Positions 38,026 to 46,554 of a DNA stretch of 64,000 nucleotides are shown here, in pieces; positions within the stretch are counted from its first letter, which is position 1, and the number at the start of each line of letters is the position of its first letter. Below the pieces are notes generated by a model. The model was not told where the DNA came from and did no database searches. It was given only the letters and a program-made list of their open reading frames with translations. Source of the stretch: Vibrio penaeicida (lineage in GTDB: Bacteria > Pseudomonadota > Gammaproteobacteria > Enterobacterales > Vibrionaceae); NCBI RefSeq assembly GCF_030689305.1, contig NZ_JAUYVM010000002.1:124001-188000 (forward strand). Reading direction: 5' to 3'. Made by a program: the position numbers and the translations under genes.

Positions 38026-38613
38026 ATGAAGGAATCAATGTTCTATGATTTTGTTGATCAGTTTGGTAGTTATCAAAAACGATCAATGTTCGGTGGAATT
38101 GGCTTATTCAACGAAGGAGCGATGTACGCACTAATTACTAATGAAACAATTTTTATTCGAGGCGGTGGAAACCTAGATAAGAAATTGGTAGAGCTTGGAT
38201 GTGAAAAATATAAGCATGTTAAAAAGCAAACAACAGCTATTGTTAACTATTACGACATTACTGATTTGTTTGACGCCATGCACGAGGAGCTAGAAAGCAT
38301 CGTTCGAGCATCTATAAATTTCTCTAAACAGCAAAGAGCTTTTCAAAAGTCTAAAGACAGTAGAAGATTGCGTGATCTCCCAAACATGCAATTAACCTTA
38401 GAAAGAATGGTGAAAAAATCCGGTGTAGAAGATGTCAGTACTTTTATGCGGTTAGGTCCTGTTGATGTATTTAGACGTGTTAAGCAAACATATGGCGGCG
38501 AAGTGGATATTCGTTTGTTATGGAAATTTGCTGGTGCAGTAAAAGGTTGTCACTGGAAACTGATTCAAGAGCAGCAAAAGGATGAATTGCTTGCATTGTG
38601 TCAGGAAGCGTAA
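38026..38613 (+). CDS. tfoX: Competence regulator TfoX/Sxy
   Basis: 195 residues. TfoX N domain (about 3-95, with RSMFGGIGLFNEGAMYALI) and TfoX C domain (about 110-190, with RRLRDLPNMQLTLERMVKKSGV and LLWKFAGAVKGCHWKLI). With CRP it switches on type IV pili and DNA uptake in vibrios, in response to chitin. Two paralogues exist in Vibrio (tfoX and tfoY). I choose tfoX because from memory the neighbours grxA, hexR and panP match the V. cholerae tfoX locus, and because the c-di-GMP riboswitch typical of tfoY leaders is absent. The ribosome site GGAGG (38012-38016) is nine bases before the ATG. Terminator at 38631. Confidence 0.85.
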   Translation: MKESMFYDFVDQFGSYQKRSMFGGIGLFNEGAMYALITNETIFIRGGGNLDKKLVELGCEKYKHVKKQTTAIVNYYDITDLFDAMHEELESIVRASINFSKQQRAFQKSKDSRRLRDLPNMQLTLERMVKKSGVEDVSTFMRLGPVDVFRRVKQTYGGEVDIRLLWKFAGAVKGCHWKLIQEQQKDELLALCQEA

Positions 38614-38626
38614 AAATTGAATTAGC

Positions 38627-38655
38627 AAAAAGGCTCGCACTAGCGAGCCTTTTTT
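38627..38655 (+). terminator. Terminator of tfoX
   Basis: AGGCTCGC (38631-38638), loop ACTA, GCGAGCCT (38643-38650), then TTTTT. Confidence 0.9.
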
Positions 38656-39182
38656 AATATTTGTGTAACTGTCAGGTGTCTAATTGATAGTTATGTAGGT
38701 ATTGAAAGTGCGAGGATTAAAAAGAGTACATTAAGAAAAGTGACAATTGAGGGTTCTGTTAATAGTGGTGTCGGGTCACTAGTTAATATCAACCATTAGC
38801 TCTATGCGATTATTCACCGCTTTATATTAAGAGAATATTATTCAAACAAACCTACATATACTTATTTCTGTTTATTATGTCAATAGGGTCTTAATAAGTG
38901 AGCCGGATTTTTAACTTTGATGTCTGGCTCTAATAGAGTAGGTATTAATAGGGGTAAGTATCACTTATGAGATCTATATTGGGTTTTAATTCTCCATATT
39001 TACAAATAGACATATTTACAAATGAAATGACACGAATGAAGTATAGTTCTCGTATCGAAGTTGTTAACTGTTTTTCTTTGTTAGTTTGGTGTTAAAATTT
39101 GATTATAACCAATTGTTTAATTGTTAAAGCTATTTTTTTGCTAATCATCAGACGATATGTCTTTAGTTTTTCTTTAGCTTAG

Positions 39183-39192
39183 GGAAACGTTT
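39183..39192. promoter_or_regulatory. GGAAACGTTT motif, copy 1
   Basis: A LacI-type-looking half-palindrome about 240 bases before the importer operon. The same ten bases occur again at 45658-45667, immediately before the beta-barrel gene. Confidence 0.3.
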
Positions 39193-39208
39193 GCTGTAAT
39201 CAGGAATT

Positions 39209-39223
39209 TGATACCGCGTATCA
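39209..39223. promoter_or_regulatory. Palindrome TGATAC-CGC-GTATCA
   Basis: Six-base perfect arms around a three-base centre, typical in size for a dimeric repressor or activator site. It is upstream of the peptide importer operon. The regulator is unknown. Confidence 0.4.
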
Positions 39224-39435
39224 TATAAGGAACACATAAATATAATGGAATAAGGTAGTTTCAGATCTAGTCTGACAAGAACCGTCTAAGATAGTTCAGT
39301 CTCGCTAAATTTGAAGCGGTACTGGGACAATGATGTTCAATCCAGCTCCGCCTAACTTCATGGCACTATGAATACTATAGTACGTGAATGACATTTTTAT
39401 GGCGGAGAAGCAAAAGACTCGGAGAAGGTCGGTAC

Positions 39436-40458
39436 GTGTTATCTTATTTTTTACGCCGCTTAGGGCTTGTTATTCCAACATTTTTAGGAATAACCATTTT
39501 AATTTTCGCCATTACTCGGTTTGTCCCTGGTGGACCAGTTGAGCGAATGCTCGCAAACATGCAGCCACAAGGAGACAGCGCGTCAACATCGGTGGCGGGT
39601 GACAGTTCTGCCTTATCAGAAGACCAAATGGCAGAATTAAACGCATTCTATGGATTAGACAAACCTGTACTTGAAGCCTACGTTGACTGGCTAAGTAAAC
39701 TTGTTGTTCTAGATTTTGGAGAATCAACTCGTTACTACGAACCTGTAACCGATATGATCGCTGAGAGATTGCCTGTTTCTCTGTTTTACGGCGGTATGAC
39801 CTTCTTCATCAGTTATTTCATATCCATCCCATTGGGTTATTACAAAGCCCTCAAGCACGGCAGTGTGTTTGATTCATCTTCTTCGATTCTTATTTTTCTA
39901 GGGTATGCATTACCAGGATACGTCGTGGGCGTACTGCTTATTACGTGGTTTAGCTATAACCTAGAGTGGTTTCCTATGGGAGGCTTTGTAGGGGATGATT
40001 TTGACGATTATGAAACGGTCTACGAACGCGTCAAAGACATTATGTGGCATGCAATTTTACCTCTAATTTGTTATCTAATTGGTGACTTCGCAACCCTCAC
40101 TATGACCATGAAAAATAACCTCATGGAAAACCTATCCTCAGATTACATTCGTACTGCTATAGCCAAAGGCTTACCGTTTCAAAAAGCAGTAAGAAAGCAC
40201 GCGTTACGCAATAGTTTGATTCCAATTGCTAGTCATTTTGGCAACTCCTTATTGTTCTTTATGTCTGGGTCTTTCTTAATAGAAGTAATTTTCAATATTG
40301 ATGGCATTGGTTTACTTGGATATGAATCCATCATGGAGCGAGATTACCCAGTTGTTATGGGGATAGTCGCCATTAATGCCTTAATGCTTTTAGTCGGCAA
40401 TATTGTGTCTGATATTTGTGTTGCGCTGGTCGATCCACGTGTGAAGTTTGGAGCGTGA
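39436..40458 (+). CDS. Peptide ABC transporter permease (YejB/DppB type)
   Basis: 340 residues from GTG 39436, which lies seven bases after GGAGAAGG; the frame extends 16 codons further up without a better site. The N-terminus SYFLRRLGLVIPTFLGITIL is the standard first membrane helix. A large periplasmic loop (about 45-115) and the coupling motif DYIRTAIAKGLPFQKAVRKHALRNSL mark the oligopeptide/nickel permease family; the length and the loop are closer to YejB than to DppB. It forms the channel with the next gene, whose start overlaps its stop. First gene of a five-gene importer operon. Confidence 0.88.
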   Translation: MLSYFLRRLGLVIPTFLGITILIFAITRFVPGGPVERMLANMQPQGDSASTSVAGDSSALSEDQMAELNAFYGLDKPVLEAYVDWLSKLVVLDFGESTRYYEPVTDMIAERLPVSLFYGGMTFFISYFISIPLGYYKALKHGSVFDSSSSILIFLGYALPGYVVGVLLITWFSYNLEWFPMGGFVGDDFDDYETVYERVKDIMWHAILPLICYLIGDFATLTMTMKNNLMENLSSDYIRTAIAKGLPFQKAVRKHALRNSLIPIASHFGNSLLFFMSGSFLIEVIFNIDGIGLLGYESIMERDYPVVMGIVAINALMLLVGNIVSDICVALVDPRVKFGA

Positions 40459-40460
40459 TG

Positions 40461-41504
40461 ATGTTGAATTTAACGCCTTTAACAAGAAAGAAAGTCAAAC
40501 GTTTTAAAGAGATTAAACGTGGCTACTGGTCTTTCCTAATCTTATCTGTACTGCTTGTTGCGTCTCTATTTGCAGAAGTTTTTGTAAATAGCAAAGCACT
40601 GGTTGTTAAGTATCAGGGTGAATGGTTTTTCCCAGTAGTGAGTGATGTTCACCTTGCAGAAACCTTTGGGCAGACACATTCAGGTGAAGCCAATTACCGT
40701 GAGTTAGCTAAGTCTTTTGCAACGACCGATACTGATGATTTTATTTTAATGCCAATTGTTCCTTGGAACCCGTATGAACAAGATTTTAGTGGCGATTTTC
40801 CTCCAACGTCTCCTAACGCAGAAACTCAGCACTACTTAGGAACAGATGTTATTGGACGCGATATTCTAGCTCGACTTGTTTATGGCTTTAGAATTGCGAT
40901 GGGTTTTGCATTACTCACCATGGCTATCTCGTACGCGATAGGTACCGCTGTTGGCTGTGCAATGGGCTTTTTTGGCGGAAAGTTTGATCTTTTTGTTCAG
41001 CGTCTTATCGAAGTTTGGTCAATGGTCCCGTTCCTTTACGTCATTATGATTTTGGTATCGATCACTCAGCCCACTTTCACGCTGTTTGTTGCCATAAATG
41101 TTCTCTTTAGTTGGATGGGTTTGACTTGGTATATGCGAACCATGACTTACAAAGAGTCGGCTCGTGAATACGTAATGGCTGCACGAGCATTGGGTGCTAG
41201 CACTTCAAGAATTCTGTTTAAGCACATTTTGCCCAATACAATGGTTATGATCGTGACACTTGCTCCGTTTACCATTGCTGCCAACATTACCGCTCTTACT
41301 GCATTGGATTATTTAGGATTGGGTCTACGTCCACCAACGCCAAGCTGGGGCGAGTTGTTACAACAAGGCAAATCTAACTTGGACTCACCATGGATTGTGT
41401 CTTCGGTAGTTGTAGCAATCGTATCTGTACTTATTATGGTTACCTTCATTGGTGAAGCGATACGTGCAGCCTTTGATCCAAAGAAATTTACTCGTTACGT
41501 ATAA
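40461..41504 (+). CDS. Peptide ABC transporter permease (YejE/DppC type)
   Basis: About 347 residues. Tandem ATGs lie at 40458 and 40461; GGAG (40450-40453) is better placed for the second, and the first overlaps the TGA of the previous gene. As in YejE, an N-terminal membrane helix is followed by a long periplasmic section (about 40-130) before the transport domain; the coupling motif EYVMAARALGASTSRILFKHILPN and the end LGLGLRPPTPSWGELLQQG are family hallmarks. Second half of the permease pair. Confidence 0.88.
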   Translation: MLNLTPLTRKKVKRFKEIKRGYWSFLILSVLLVASLFAEVFVNSKALVVKYQGEWFFPVVSDVHLAETFGQTHSGEANYRELAKSFATTDTDDFILMPIVPWNPYEQDFSGDFPPTSPNAETQHYLGTDVIGRDILARLVYGFRIAMGFALLTMAISYAIGTAVGCAMGFFGGKFDLFVQRLIEVWSMVPFLYVIMILVSITQPTFTLFVAINVLFSWMGLTWYMRTMTYKESAREYVMAARALGASTSRILFKHILPNTMVMIVTLAPFTIAANITALTALDYLGLGLRPPTPSWGELLQQGKSNLDSPWIVSSVVVAIVSVLIMVTFIGEAIRAAFDPKKFTRYV

Positions 41505-41530
41505 CTAGAATAATCAAATAGGGAATGTTT

Positions 41531-43357
41531 ATGAAAAAGATAGTCATAGCTGCGTTGCTTTCTGCAACAGGATTTGCAGCTCAAGCAGCTTCGTTACCGG
41601 AAGGGTTAAACTGGGAAACAAATTGGGATGAACCTTTGATTGGTTCAGAAGAAGCCAAGCGTGGTGGAACCTACAGAACACATCTCCTCAGCTTTCCACA
41701 AACCTTGCGTAGTGTCGGTCCCGACTCGAATTCAGGACTACGTTCGTACTTTCTAGACAGCGTTCCATCACTGGTTGGTCAACACCCTGATACTTTAGAG
41801 TGGATTCCTGACTTAGCAAATGAGTGGGCATTTGCTGGTGATAATAAAACGGTTTATTTCAAATTGAACCCAGAGGCTGAGTGGTCTGATGGTGAAAAGG
41901 TAACGGCAGACGATTTTGTTTTTATCTTAAAGTTCTTCCGCTCAAAAGATATTGTTGCGCCTTGGTATAATACTTACTACACAGAGCAAATTGCTGATGT
42001 CGTTAAGATTGACGAACACACAATCGCTGCGGTATCTGCCATAGAAAAAAATCCAGATGAACTACTACGTATGCTTGGTAGCCTTCGGCCAAGACCCGAG
42101 CATTTTTACAAGCCATCCAAAGATGAAAACGGCGATGGAATTGACGATAACTTTGTTCGTAAGTACAACTTTAAAAGTGAACCAACGACTTACGCATATT
42201 ATCTAGACAAAGTGAAAAAAGGGAAAAGCCTAACCTTTAAACATGTCGGCGACGACTGGTGGGGATACAGCAATCAGTATTACAAAAATCGTTTCAATGT
42301 AGAGAAAATCCGCTTCAAAGTGATTCGTGATAACGATATTGCCCGCAAACATTTTGAAAAAGGAAACTTAGACGCGTTTAGTGTCATCCTTCCTGGAATT
42401 TGGCACGAAAAAACCAATACGGAACCTTACCAAAAAGGTTATATACACCGCTTTTGGGGCTTTAATGAAAGACCTCAAGGAGCTGGCGGCGTTTGGATTA
42501 ACTCCTCTAAGGCTCATTTGAATGATATCAATCTTCGTCAGGGCATTATGCATGCTACTGATTACGATGGAATGATCGATAAAATTACTCGTGGCGACTA
42601 CTCTCGTAAGCCGCACGCAATGGGCTTTGGTCATGGCAAATACGATATGCCAAACCCTGTTCCACCTACGTTTGATCCAGAGTTAGCAGGTGAGTTCTTT
42701 GCTAAAGCTGGGTTCGACAAAATGGGGGCTGATGGTATTAGAGTTAACGCAAAAGGAGATCGACTGAGTTTTGCTATTACTTATGGCTACAACTCTTGGA
42801 CCCCTCGAATTGCATTTCTTAGAGAACAAGGAAAGAAAGCTGGAATTGATTTTTCATTGAATCTGGTAGACGGCTCATCCGCATTTAAATTTATTTTAGA
42901 GAAAAAGCATGAACTCGCTTTCCTTAATATGGGCGGACGTGAAGTTCCAGCGTATTGGGAATACTTCCATTCTGCTAATGCTAACAAAGCTCAAACCAAT
43001 AACCATACAAACTTTAGCTCACCGGAGCTAGATGCGCTGATCATGCAGTATAGACAAGAATTTAATGTAGAGAAAAAGCATAAGCTCTCTCATCAAATTC
43101 AACAGAAAATTACAGAAGCTCATGTAATCGTCCCTGGGTACATGGTGCCTTATACTCGTGAAGCTCACTGGCGTTACCTGAAATACCCAGCGCAAGCAAT
43201 GAGTCGTTTTACTGACAGCATTTTCCCAATTGATCGTGTTGTAGGTCTTCACACGTTCTGGATTGATGAAGAAGAAAAGAAAGCAACGAAGAAAGCAGTA
43301 AAAAGCGGAAAAACATTCGAACCAGTAACGGTTATGGATACGCGTTACAAGCTTTAG
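41531..43357 (+). CDS. Periplasmic peptide-binding protein (YejA type, SBP family 5)
   Basis: 608 residues from ATG 41531 (six bases after AGGGA; ATG 41525 touches the ribosome site). A signal peptide ends at AAQA. The mature part has the family-5 features GGTYRTHLLSFPQTLRSVGPD at the start and NPEAEWSDGEKVTADDFVFILKF, as in YejA/OppA/DppA. The long length and the GxWRxxxNP-like region resemble YejA, whose known ligands include microcin C and short peptides; oligosaccharide importers of Vibrio also use this fold, so a sugar cannot be excluded. The Lys-rich C-terminal tail is unusual. Confidence 0.85.
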   Translation: MKKIVIAALLSATGFAAQAASLPEGLNWETNWDEPLIGSEEAKRGGTYRTHLLSFPQTLRSVGPDSNSGLRSYFLDSVPSLVGQHPDTLEWIPDLANEWAFAGDNKTVYFKLNPEAEWSDGEKVTADDFVFILKFFRSKDIVAPWYNTYYTEQIADVVKIDEHTIAAVSAIEKNPDELLRMLGSLRPRPEHFYKPSKDENGDGIDDNFVRKYNFKSEPTTYAYYLDKVKKGKSLTFKHVGDDWWGYSNQYYKNRFNVEKIRFKVIRDNDIARKHFEKGNLDAFSVILPGIWHEKTNTEPYQKGYIHRFWGFNERPQGAGGVWINSSKAHLNDINLRQGIMHATDYDGMIDKITRGDYSRKPHAMGFGHGKYDMPNPVPPTFDPELAGEFFAKAGFDKMGADGIRVNAKGDRLSFAITYGYNSWTPRIAFLREQGKKAGIDFSLNLVDGSSAFKFILEKKHELAFLNMGGREVPAYWEYFHSANANKAQTNNHTNFSSPELDALIMQYRQEFNVEKKHKLSHQIQQKITEAHVIVPGYMVPYTREAHWRYLKYPAQAMSRFTDSIFPIDRVVGLHTFWIDEEEKKATKKAVKSGKTFEPVTVMDTRYKL

Positions 43358-43375
43358 TCAGTCAGGAGTAGTGGT

Positions 43376-44242
43376 ATGTCTGCGGAAACAATATTAAGTG
43401 TCAGGGACCTAGAAACAGAATTTACGACCGACGATGGCGTAGTGAAAATTCTGCATGGGGTCAACTTTGATGTAAAAGCTGGTAGAACCTTAGGTATCGT
43501 TGGCGAATCAGGGTGTGGAAAGAGCGTCACGTCCATGTCCATCATGGGGCTTCTCCCAAAGCCTTATGGTCGGGTTACTAAAGGTGAAATATTGTACCGC
43601 GGAACCGATCTTGTCACTCTTCCACCTGAAGAAATGTACAAAATGCGCGGTGATAATATTTCGATCATTTTTCAAGATCCAATGACCGCGCTAAACCCTG
43701 TACATACGATAGGTAGGCAGTTGAACGAAGTTCTGGAGTTGCATCGTCCAGAACTCTCTAGAGCGGAAAGGAATGCATACTCGCTTGAAATGCTTGAAAA
43801 AGTACGTATTCCAATGCCTGAAAAAAGGTTAAACGAATACCCGCATAATCTATCTGGTGGAATGAGGCAACGTGTCATGATTGCAATGGCATTGGCTTGT
43901 AAGCCTGATATTTTGATCTGCGATGAGCCAACCACTGCACTTGATGTGACGGTTCAAGCTTCAATTCTTGATCTTATGCGTGAGCTTCAAGAAGAGACGG
44001 GAATGGCGATGATATTCATTACTCATGATCTTGGTGTTGTTGCGGAAATATGCGATGACGTAGCAGTAATGTATGGTGGTAAAGTTGTCGAATATGCTGA
44101 TGTATTCGATTTATTCGACAACCCTCAACATCCTTACACAGAAAGGTTGATGGGTCTTATGCCAAGCTTAGATGATGAGCCAAAGCAACCCATTGAAATT
44201 AAACCAATAGATGTTAACGCATTTCCCGAGTTTAGAGGCTAA
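43376..44242 (+). CDS. Peptide ABC transporter ATPase (DppD/OppD type)
   Basis: 288 residues. Walker A GESGCGKSV, signature LSGGMRQRV, Walker B ILICDEPTTALD, switch His in FITHDLGVVAE. The C-terminal oligopeptide-transporter extension (NPQHPYTERLMGLMPS) is present but short, and the iron-sulfur Cys cluster seen in some DppD proteins is absent. It forms a heterodimer with the next ATPase, whose ATG overlaps its TAA by one base. Confidence 0.92.
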   Translation: MSAETILSVRDLETEFTTDDGVVKILHGVNFDVKAGRTLGIVGESGCGKSVTSMSIMGLLPKPYGRVTKGEILYRGTDLVTLPPEEMYKMRGDNISIIFQDPMTALNPVHTIGRQLNEVLELHRPELSRAERNAYSLEMLEKVRIPMPEKRLNEYPHNLSGGMRQRVMIAMALACKPDILICDEPTTALDVTVQASILDLMRELQEETGMAMIFITHDLGVVAEICDDVAVMYGGKVVEYADVFDLFDNPQHPYTERLMGLMPSLDDEPKQPIEIKPIDVNAFPEFRG

Positions 44243-45108
44243 TGGCTGTTATGGATGAAGTACTAAGAATTGTTGACCTTAAACAGCATTTTGTGTCTGG
44301 TAAAGGGATTTTAAAGAAGGGCTACACCGTAAAAGCAGTAGACGGTGTTTCGTTTTCTGTTGCTCGTGGTGAAACACTGGGGTTGGTTGGCGAATCTGGA
44401 TGTGGGAAAAGCACGCTTGGGCGCACAATATTAAAGCTATTTGAACCAACAGAAGGCAGAATATTTTTCGAAGGTGAAGATATAACCAAACTAAGCCCAC
44501 GACAAATGCGCCCCCTACGTAAAGACATGCAGATTGTCTTTCAAGACCCAATGGAATCTCTCAACCAGCGCCATACGATCGGAATGATTTTAGAAGAACC
44601 TTATGTGATCCATGGTGTGGGGACCAATGAGGAACGTAAGAAATGGGTACTGGAATTACTAGAAAAAGTAGGATTACCTGCTAATTCAGTTGAACGTTAT
44701 CCGCATGAATTTTCAGGTGGGCAACGCCAACGTATAGGCATCGCCAGAGCGATAGCGCTAAAGCCTAAGCTTCTTATATGTGATGAATCTGTATCTGCAT
44801 TAGATGTTTCAGTACAAGCACAGATTCTTAACTTATTGCTTCGATTACAAAAGGAGATGAATCTTGCGATGATTTTTATCTCACATGATTTGTCCGTTGT
44901 TCGCCATGTATCGGATAGAGTTGCGGTAATGTACTTTGGTAAGATTGTTGAGCTAGGGAATGTAAAAGAGATATATGACCATCCCCAAGCGGATTACACC
45001 AAAACACTTTTATCAGCGATACCGATCACGCACCCTAAATACCGTGAGCATAAAAATACAAAACCACCTTCGAAAGATGAAAATGAAAGATTATTAATAG
45101 ATGGTTAG
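44242..45108 (+). CDS. Peptide ABC transporter ATPase (DppF/OppF type)
   Basis: 288 residues. Walker A GESGCGKST, QIVFQDPMESLNQRHTI, signature FSGGQRQRIGIARAIAL and Walker B LLICDESVSALD; here the usual DEPTSALD is DESVSALD, a common variant in OppF. In the Yej system the two ATPases are fused into one protein (YejF), while here they are separate, as in Dpp/Opp. Last gene of the importer operon; no terminator is visible directly after it. Confidence 0.92.
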   Translation: MAVMDEVLRIVDLKQHFVSGKGILKKGYTVKAVDGVSFSVARGETLGLVGESGCGKSTLGRTILKLFEPTEGRIFFEGEDITKLSPRQMRPLRKDMQIVFQDPMESLNQRHTIGMILEEPYVIHGVGTNEERKKWVLELLEKVGLPANSVERYPHEFSGGQRQRIGIARAIALKPKLLICDESVSALDVSVQAQILNLLLRLQKEMNLAMIFISHDLSVVRHVSDRVAVMYFGKIVELGNVKEIYDHPQADYTKTLLSAIPITHPKYREHKNTKPPSKDENERLLIDG

Positions 45109-45667
45109 AAATATTTACATTTAAAAGATGAAGTAAGTCGAATATTAATAATTAGATACACTCTATAAGATGAACTTTATATAAAATTAAGAGATAGTTA
45201 ATACTAGGTTATCGCCTATCAATTTAAATATAGTTTGCTCATACGGATAATAAACAGACTATATATCATATCAAAAATAACAAAGTCTTGGCTGGGCTTG
45301 ATTGAGTATTTAATACTCACTTTATATCGTAAAAGGAATTACAGGAAAGACAGCATATGAATAAGCATCAAATCTAATTATAGAATTATTTAGTTATATT
45401 TAATGAATAATAGCTATGAAAAATCTTATAGTCGCCATGATTATTTATTTTATATATCTGAATAAAACCTCAGTAGTTAATATTGTTATATTATAACACG
45501 TTCTGATTTAGTGAGCGCACTATATTTATGCCTTTTAATTACTGTTGATATTTTGAAGAGTAGCGACTGAGTTAATTTCAGTAAACCTTTTTATCCCTTT
45601 CATTTTTTAGGGAAGGTCGCGTGCACTTCAAATTTAGGAAAACTAAACAGGAAAAACGGAAACGTTT
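45109..45667. other. Very AT-rich intergenic region between importer and barrel gene
   Basis: 559 bases, strongly AT-rich, with no gene that I can support. Likely promoter DNA for the following three genes, silenced by H-NS if it is foreign. The second GGAAACGTTT motif is at its right end (45658-45667). Confidence 0.5.
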
Positions 45668-46525
45668 ATGCAGCACACAAATAAATTTGCGTTGCCAAAA
45701 CTTGTTTTAATGACTGGTGTTTTAGCCTCGTGTAATGCGTTGGCAGATGAGCAAAAGGAAGTTAAACAAGAAGAAGTAGCGAACAGTGCCGTTCAGGAAG
45801 AAGTCGTTGAAACCAAATATGGCGGTAGTTTATCGCTCGGTTATCAAACCAATATTTATCATCCAGATGATTATCGTTCTTCACGTACCTTAACATGGAG
45901 CGCTAGTTTTTCGGCAACTGAAGGAGACTATAGCGCTTTTGTATCCACAGGGGCGAGGAGGGCATTAGAAGATAAAACAGGTGATTTCTTTACTGATTCA
46001 GTAATTGGGTTGTCACATTCTAGCCTTACCAAGTTTGGTGATAGTGGGAATGTCTCTATCAGCGGACAATTTACTATTCCAACGTCTGAAGCTTCACGAA
46101 AAGACCAATTGAATACAGCATTCCGCCTTGCATTACCGGTGAGTTATAAGATCTCAGATGTTAGCTTTTCATTATCACCTCGAGTAAGAAAGAGCTTCCA
46201 TAAATATAAAACCATTGCAGGTAAATCTTTAGCCGAATGGACTTATTCGATATCAGCTGGAAGTAGCTATTCAATTGGTAAGTTTTCGCTTTCTGCTTCC
46301 GTTCTCGGCGGTAATACGATCAGCTATCAAGGTAGCAGAAGATCCAGTTTTAGCTATCAAGGAAGCTTATCCGGCAGCTACAAAGCGACAGATAACATAA
46401 GTCTTTCTCTAAGCGCTTCATCCAGTGGCGTATACGCAGATGCCGAGCGAGGCACTCTAGGAAATATTGAACTCTTTGATAGTGAAAAAGCGGTTTACGT
46501 CGCAACAGCAAAGATTTCTTTTTAG
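45668..46525 (+). CDS. Outer-membrane beta-barrel protein of unknown function
   Basis: 285 residues with a signal peptide (cleavage near ALA, residue 27), a short charged linker rich in Glu, Lys and Val, then a body of alternating hydrophobic and polar strands ending in AKISF. A C-terminal Phe with this pattern indicates an outer-membrane barrel of about 10-12 strands. No family recognised. No strong ribosome site: AGGA is 15 bases away and CGGAA is six. Followed after 29 bases by the metalloprotease gene, so the two are co-transcribed; a pore or export channel for that system is a guess. Confidence 0.75.
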   Translation: MQHTNKFALPKLVLMTGVLASCNALADEQKEVKQEEVANSAVQEEVVETKYGGSLSLGYQTNIYHPDDYRSSRTLTWSASFSATEGDYSAFVSTGARRALEDKTGDFFTDSVIGLSHSSLTKFGDSGNVSISGQFTIPTSEASRKDQLNTAFRLALPVSYKISDVSFSLSPRVRKSFHKYKTIAGKSLAEWTYSISAGSSYSIGKFSLSASVLGGNTISYQGSRRSSFSYQGSLSGSYKATDNISLSLSASSSGVYADAERGTLGNIELFDSEKAVYVATAKISF

Positions 46526-46554
46526 GAAATAAAAACAACAACAGGTAGTTACTT

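Larger units (their letters stand above)
38656..39435. other. Long AT-rich intergenic region before the peptide importer
   Basis: About 780 bases with no gene that I can support on either strand. It contains operator-like palindromes at 39183-39192 and 39209-39223, and weak inverted repeats near 38894-38968. The rest has no recognisable feature. It is the left edge of the likely accessory block. Confidence 0.5.

Noticed and set aside
38894..38968. Possible structured RNA (ATAAGTGA pairing with TCACTTAT, inner GAGCC/GGCTC)
   Set aside because: The two stems compete for the same bases, and 8-bp matches at this distance are expected by chance in 780 AT-rich bases.
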